From NCBI GenBank assembly GCA_002104905.1, contig MCFE01000442.1, forward strand, positions 1 through 64,000: a stretch of DNA of 64,000 nt, written 5' to 3'. Each line of letters opens with the position of its first letter. Within the stretch, counting starts at the first letter, position 1. Below the pieces are notes generated by a model. The model saw only the letters and a program-made list of their open reading frames with translations, had not been told where the DNA came from and did no database searches. Positions 60,010 to 64,000 of the stretch are shown piece after piece. The translations under genes and the position numbers were made by a program. This stretch comes from Basidiobolus meristosporus CBS 931.73 (taxonomy: Eukaryota; Basidiobolomycota; Basidiobolomycetes; Basidiobolales; Basidiobolaceae).

Positions 60010-61466
60010 TCAACTTCTAGATTGTTGAAGCTTTGGTCTGGCTTCATCCCAGGGGCCATGGATCTCGCTGTAATAATAAAAAGCAATCGAACATTAGATC
60101 GGGTTAGATGGAAGCGAGTCCCGCAAATGCACATACTTCTTGTATTTCTGAATCCAAATCAGCCAAAACGGGCACCCGAAAGTGATGAATCCCATGGCTA
60201 TGATGTAGAAGGTGGCCAGGGCTTTCGAGATGAAGTAAAAGAGCCCAGCTGCCGAGCAGAACAGCACGCACGATAGGATGATGTTGGAATGGCTAGAGAG
60301 ACTCTGAGAAATGGGTTAGCACAATGCTTGGATCCGCCCTACAGATCGGCTTACCTTGATATGGCGTCTAAAGATCGGGAACAAAGCGAACCATTCTACG
60401 GCAAATGACATCAGCCCAAAGACCTCCATATTCGATGGTAGACGAGAAGCTAGCAAGACTGACGCGAATATGGCCGCGTTTGTTGATAAAGAGCTGGGAA
60501 ACCTGCACAATAAGTCATGTCAGTTAGTTCTGCTCTCGAAGGGCTCACTGGAGAAATTCGGGGACACTTGCTTGATATTGGTTCGGTTTCCGGACCCGTA
60601 ATCGTGCAAAAGCATATTTACCAAGAACAAGCAGACCGTTACTGCCCATATCGTGTCACTGCTGGTATCCTTGGTCAGCGTTTTCAAAATTGGCGAGAAT
60701 CCTAGCAAAGCAACAAACAGAAGTACTGCACTCTTGGTGGTCTTCAGCCCTGGGAAGGACGCATCTATTTAGCGATACTTCATCAATACCCGAGATACAC
60801 ACTTGATATTTACTTTTGTGCTGGTAAAGCGGGTCGGTTTTGCTAATGCTATAGTCCCAGTATATATACCCAACTCCCGTAGATAAAGTACCGCTCCAGA
60901 TCAACGTTTGTGCTGATAATACTTTATGATATAGCCAAATAAACACCGCGACAAAGATAATGATACTGCTGATGTGTTGCGTTATCACCGTAGATTCACG
61001 AACCACTGTCCAGTAATCGTAAGATCGCACATTGGCTGCATCGATGGTTGATTAGAGGGTGCCAATCTGTATGGTCTGCAGAAAAATATGTACCGTTCTT
61101 CTGCATCTCTTCAAGAAAAGAACTGTCAACATAATTGTCGGGGTACTCTTGCTTGACATACAAAAGCTTTTGCCATTTCTGTTTGGGTGTAACCGGAAGT
61201 TGTTGACCCCTGGCTCTTTGTTTTATCTAAAGTCGTGGATGAAGAGGTAAGCCCGTTTCAGTATTGAATGTCGACAAGCCTATTTCAAAGATTCGGTATA
61301 TACCTTAGTTGGGTCCCTTTTGTAGGGTGGATTCAAGTTGGTGTCAAGGAAATGGTGAGACTAGGGCTAAGTTCGCGTTCACGCAAGAAGGTGGTAATTC
61401 CTATTTACCTTTCGACTTGAAACACACCGCAAAATGACTCTTCTTGAATATACTGCTTTCCGTCAT
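60010..61466 (-). CDS. GPI2: PIG-C/GPI2 subunit of GPI-GlcNAc transferase
   Basis: GPI2/PIG-C is a membrane subunit of the ER enzyme that adds N-acetylglucosamine to phosphatidylinositol, the first step of GPI-anchor synthesis. Exon translations give KQKWQKLLYVKQEYPDNYVD, SFLEEMQKN, NVRSYDYWTVVRESTVITQH, GFSPILKTLTKDTSSDTIWA, VNMLLHDYG, FPSSLSTNAAIFASVLLASR and LMSFAVEWFALFPIFRRHIK. The order matches PIG-C. The protein ends IHGPWDEARPKLQQSRS, with the stop at 60010. The first exons (61466 to about 61330) are the least certain: the likely start is MTESSIFKKSHFA, joined by short introns. Several hydrophobic helices are evident. Confidence 0.88.
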
Positions 61467-61788
61467 TAGGGGAATACGTCAAGGTCATTTATATGGTAGA
61501 TGTGGGCTAGAAGAAAGGCTAACGAGCTCTTCCCAGGAGTTATAAAATACAATAATAATTGTGGAGTGTCCACTGGGTAACTTATTGTTGGGCGAAATAT
61601 ATATTCTGGAATTAAGGTTTCCGGAATCAGCTAGCTTGATGCTCATGGCGGTCCGAAAAATTTTGTTTTTGAATATGATTGCCTGTATCAGATTTATTTG
61701 ACGAGCTGAGCCTGATTCTTCCAACTCTTAGAGCGTGTGGTCTTAAGTGTCTCAACTACGACCTATATACCAATTCGAAGCTACTGAA
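61467..61788. other. Divergent intergenic region GPI2/mL57
   Basis: This 322-base gap between divergent genes is AT-rich. No gene or repeat is recognised. Confidence 0.4.
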
Positions 61789-62593
61789 ATGAACGTTTTA
61801 CTCAGAACTCAAGCTCCTCGTGCCTTCTCTTTGGCCAAAGCAGCCCAAGGTATGTCTCACCAGCCGCTATAAATCCCAGTTTTGCCCACTTTTGTAACCG
61901 TTGATACTATCCATCTAGCCAATTCACGAGTCTCTTCCGCTCTTTTCCACACAACCACCTCTCGCTGGGCTCAGGAGGATGGAAAAACCATTTACGGAAA
62001 GGATTTGACCCCCAGCTCACCCCAACTCAAAAAGTTCAGCGACAGAATCAGCGTCAAGTTGGACGACAGCGAACTCTTGTTGCAATCCATGACCCACAAG
62101 TCTTTTGATCACGCCAGAGTCCCCACTAACGAGCGTCTGGAATTTGTTGGTACGTACTTTCCGGACTAGAAAGTAACAACCATGCCTGTTCTCACCCGCC
62201 AGTTTTGTATAGGTGAAAAGGTGCTGAACATGTATGCCGCTCAACACATTTTTGAGAAGTTCGCCGATATCGATGCCCAGCAATACGAGGATCTCTTGGA
62301 GCAATACATCGGCAAGGATGCGCTTGCCCAATTCGGTCTTGATAATGGAATCGAGGAAGTTATGAGATGGAAGCCTGCATCCAACCAGAAGGACAGCAAG
62401 ATTGGCTTGAACACCGTATCCGCCAAGGCCGTGAGTGCCTTGGTTGGGGCCGTGTTCCATGCGCAGGTAAGGGGAATTTTTGTGGAGCCCATCCCAACCC
62501 ACACTAACCCTTGGTCCATCCCAGGGTGCCAAAAACGCCAAAGAAATCATCCAAAAGCATTTATTAGCCAAGAACGTAGAGCTATCTCAATAG
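61789..62593 (+). CDS. MRPL15: Mitochondrial large-subunit ribosomal protein, RNase III-like (mL57)
   Basis: A protein of about 190 residues with a mitochondrial-type N-terminus (MNVLLRTQAPRAFSLAKAAQ, followed by FHTTTSRWAQ). An RNase III-like fold follows: LLLQSMTHKSFDHARVPTNE, RLEFVGEKVLNMYAAQHIFE, GIEEVMRWKP and VSAKAVSALVGAVFHAQ, ending KHLLAKNVELSQ. Exons are 61789-61849, 61919-62149, 62213-62466 and 62525-62593. Catalytic RNase III acidic residues are mostly absent (the signature is ERLEFVG, but the second acidic cluster is GAVFHA), as in the structural proteins mL57 and mL44. No double-stranded RNA-binding domain follows, which points to mL57. Confidence 0.82.
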
Positions 62594-62930
62594 ATAATTC
62601 TCGCACATTTCCCACATCTCTACATTTCTCGACTTGGCCATCTCTAATTGCATTTTATAAACTGAAAAATAAATTTCCTTGTCATATGAACCTGGACCAA
62701 TCAGTGGTGGTGGAAATTGCTAGTGCCTGCTCTAACTATTCTCTGAGCACCGGCATGGAATATTTACGTACCAGGAAATTTGGTTTGCCGTGTCCCTCAT
62801 TGGTGGAAATTGCTTTGCTGGTAGGAAATGCTCAATAGAATTTGGCCTCAATAAAACCCACCTGGAAACTGGTCTTTTCGTTTCCCTATCTTGTTCAATT
62901 GCTTCGGTGTCCGCCTTAGCTTAATATAGT
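62594..62930. other. Intergenic region mL57/POM33
   Basis: These 337 bases hold the mL57 3' end and the POM33 promoter. A long plus-strand frame crosses from mL57 but is out of frame with it and is not supported. Confidence 0.4.
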
Positions 62931-64000
62931 ATGTCAACTAGACCAGCAGCTCCTTCATCGCTCGTTGAGCGCCTCAAGCCATTGGCCCTCGTAAGTGACC
63001 CATCGTGTATGTTTGTTCGAGTGCAGGGTTGATTTACCGTGTCTTTAGTCTCCTAGATTTGCTTGGTGGGTTGGTCACTGCATCATCACTCTCGGCTCCT
63101 TCTTCTACTTCTTCAACAAGCTCTTTGGATCCGCCGCTTCTGCCCAGAGCTGGTACTATAGAGTGTATGTCGGTGTACTGCTCAGTTACGGTATCACCGT
63201 ATGGAAGACTTACGGTGTAGGTTTTCTACAGTAACGCCTTAGTTTCGTAGTCCTTTCACTCAACCCGCTTCCCTTTCGTTAGATGCCCCAATTCAACTCT
63301 GCCTTCTTGCAGCGTATCTTCATGGACGACAACGTCCACTATCTGCTGATGGGTCTCCTGTGGTACGTCTCTCCCCCACTCTTCGGTAAGTGCTTCAGCA
63401 CCTGAGCTCGCATAACGCTTTCGCATAACACGTGATTCTTCTCAGTTACCATTATTCCCTTCGCCGTCTATTCTCTCTTCCATGTGATCGATTTCGCTCG
63501 TGCTACCCTCCTCCCAGCCATCTTCCCTGACTTGAACTCTGCCACCCGCTCCCCTGGAGCCACCCAAGCTGCCAACATCGCTAAGGGTATCAAGCGCTTC
63601 AAGGACACCTACTATGATGCTGGTATGAAGAGTGTCGCCAAAGTTGAGGTTATTGGAGTAATGGGACTTCAATTGCTCGGTGCTATCACGTCAGTATCAA
63701 TCCATGAACTGTGTCGAACCCCTTGTCCAACCAACATGGCTTATTAACCCGCATCCAACCTCTTCTAGATTCCAATTGTCCCCCCTCGGTACCCTCTTCT
63801 ACGCCAACTTCCTCCGCATCCGCTACCACCTTTCCCCTCACATCCGTCAAACCTTTACCGAGGTTCGCACCTTCTTCGATAACCACCTTGTCTCCCCCAA
63901 CGCCAACCCTAAGATCCCCGCCATCGTCGGCAAGGGTTACGTCATGATCCGGGATGGCATTATCTCCTACGGACAGTCCATCGTCCGTCAACCCACTGCT
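62931..64000 (+). CDS. POM33: POM33/TMEM33 family reticulon-interacting membrane protein, 3' partial
   Basis: Pom33 (Tts1, animal TMEM33) is an ER and nuclear envelope membrane protein that helps distribute nuclear pores. Exon 1 (62931-62990) encodes MSTRPAAPSSLVERLKPLAL. Exon 2 starts at 63049 (SPRFAWWVGHCIITLGSFFY). Further exons give SWYYRVYVGVLLSYGITVW, MPQFNSAFLQRIFMDDNVHY, LLMGLLWYVSPPLF, FHVIDFARATLLPAIFPDL and FQLSPLGTLFYANFLRIRYH. The four hydrophobic helices and the family order are clear. The reading frame is open at the window edge, so the stop lies beyond it. Five introns are seen. Confidence 0.9.

Noticed and set aside
62182-62838. 218-codon frame across the end of the mL57 gene
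   Set aside because: It starts inside an intron and reads through the real splice site; the spliced model ends at 62593 with a sensible C-terminus.

Overview
This 64 kb window is nuclear DNA of a fungus. The genes are eukaryotic housekeeping genes split by short GT-AG introns, mostly 50 to 180 bases. The window contains a 1,3-beta-glucan synthase, a Mediator CDK8, an exocyst Sec3 and GPI-anchor synthesis. A seven-transmembrane/RGS fusion, an SLC49/FLVCR-like transporter and a LITAF-domain protein together fit an early-diverging (former zygomycete) lineage better than a typical ascomycete or basidiomycete. That placement is an inference. I found no operons, CRISPR arrays or prokaryotic elements.

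Layout. 1-9.1 kb: 3'-partial SEC3, CDK8, a CHY zinc-finger gene, eIF4A copy 1, and ribosomal proteins uL14 (RPL23) and uL11 (RPL12). 9.3-18.3 kb: a small secreted protein, a large fungal protein kinase with a bromodomain-like segment, a Hikeshi/OPI10 homologue and a two-finger C2H2 protein. 18.3-25.2 kb: a gene-poor, AT-rich block whose core (21.8-23.9 kb) is a nest of solo LTRs and a dead Ty1/copia fragment. 25.2-34.6 kb: a Rsp5/NEDD4 HECT ligase, a casein kinase I, an SLC49-like transporter, PHO88/SND3 and ribosomal protein eS12, with a candidate C/D snoRNA in a 3'-UTR intron. 35.5-45.3 kb: a secreted tyrosinase, a LITAF-like protein, the 7TM-RGS receptor and the cleavage factor RNA14/CstF77. 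47.0-54.5 kb: the single-exon FKS glucan synthase and eIF4A copy 2. 55.2-64 kb: an R3H-SUZ protein, TFIIH subunit TFB3/MAT1, PIG-C/GPI2, mitoribosomal mL57-like protein and a 3'-partial POM33/TMEM33.

Functional themes are translation (eIF4A twice, uL14, uL11, eS12, mL57), transcription and mRNA processing (CDK8, TFB3, RNA14, R3H-SUZ), secretory pathway and membrane (Sec3, PHO88, PIG-C, Rsp5, POM33), and cell wall or surface (FKS, tyrosinase, receptor).

The main points for a second look are these. Two eIF4A genes 47 kb apart are almost base-identical inside the coding region but unrelated outside it and have different introns. Three full-length solo LTRs have readable target duplications, giving an insertion chronology. 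There is an intronic snoRNA candidate, a one-base frame break in the Rsp5 C2 domain, and natural divergence at both echinocandin hot-spot positions of FKS. Exon borders were read by eye and are uncertain where stated.
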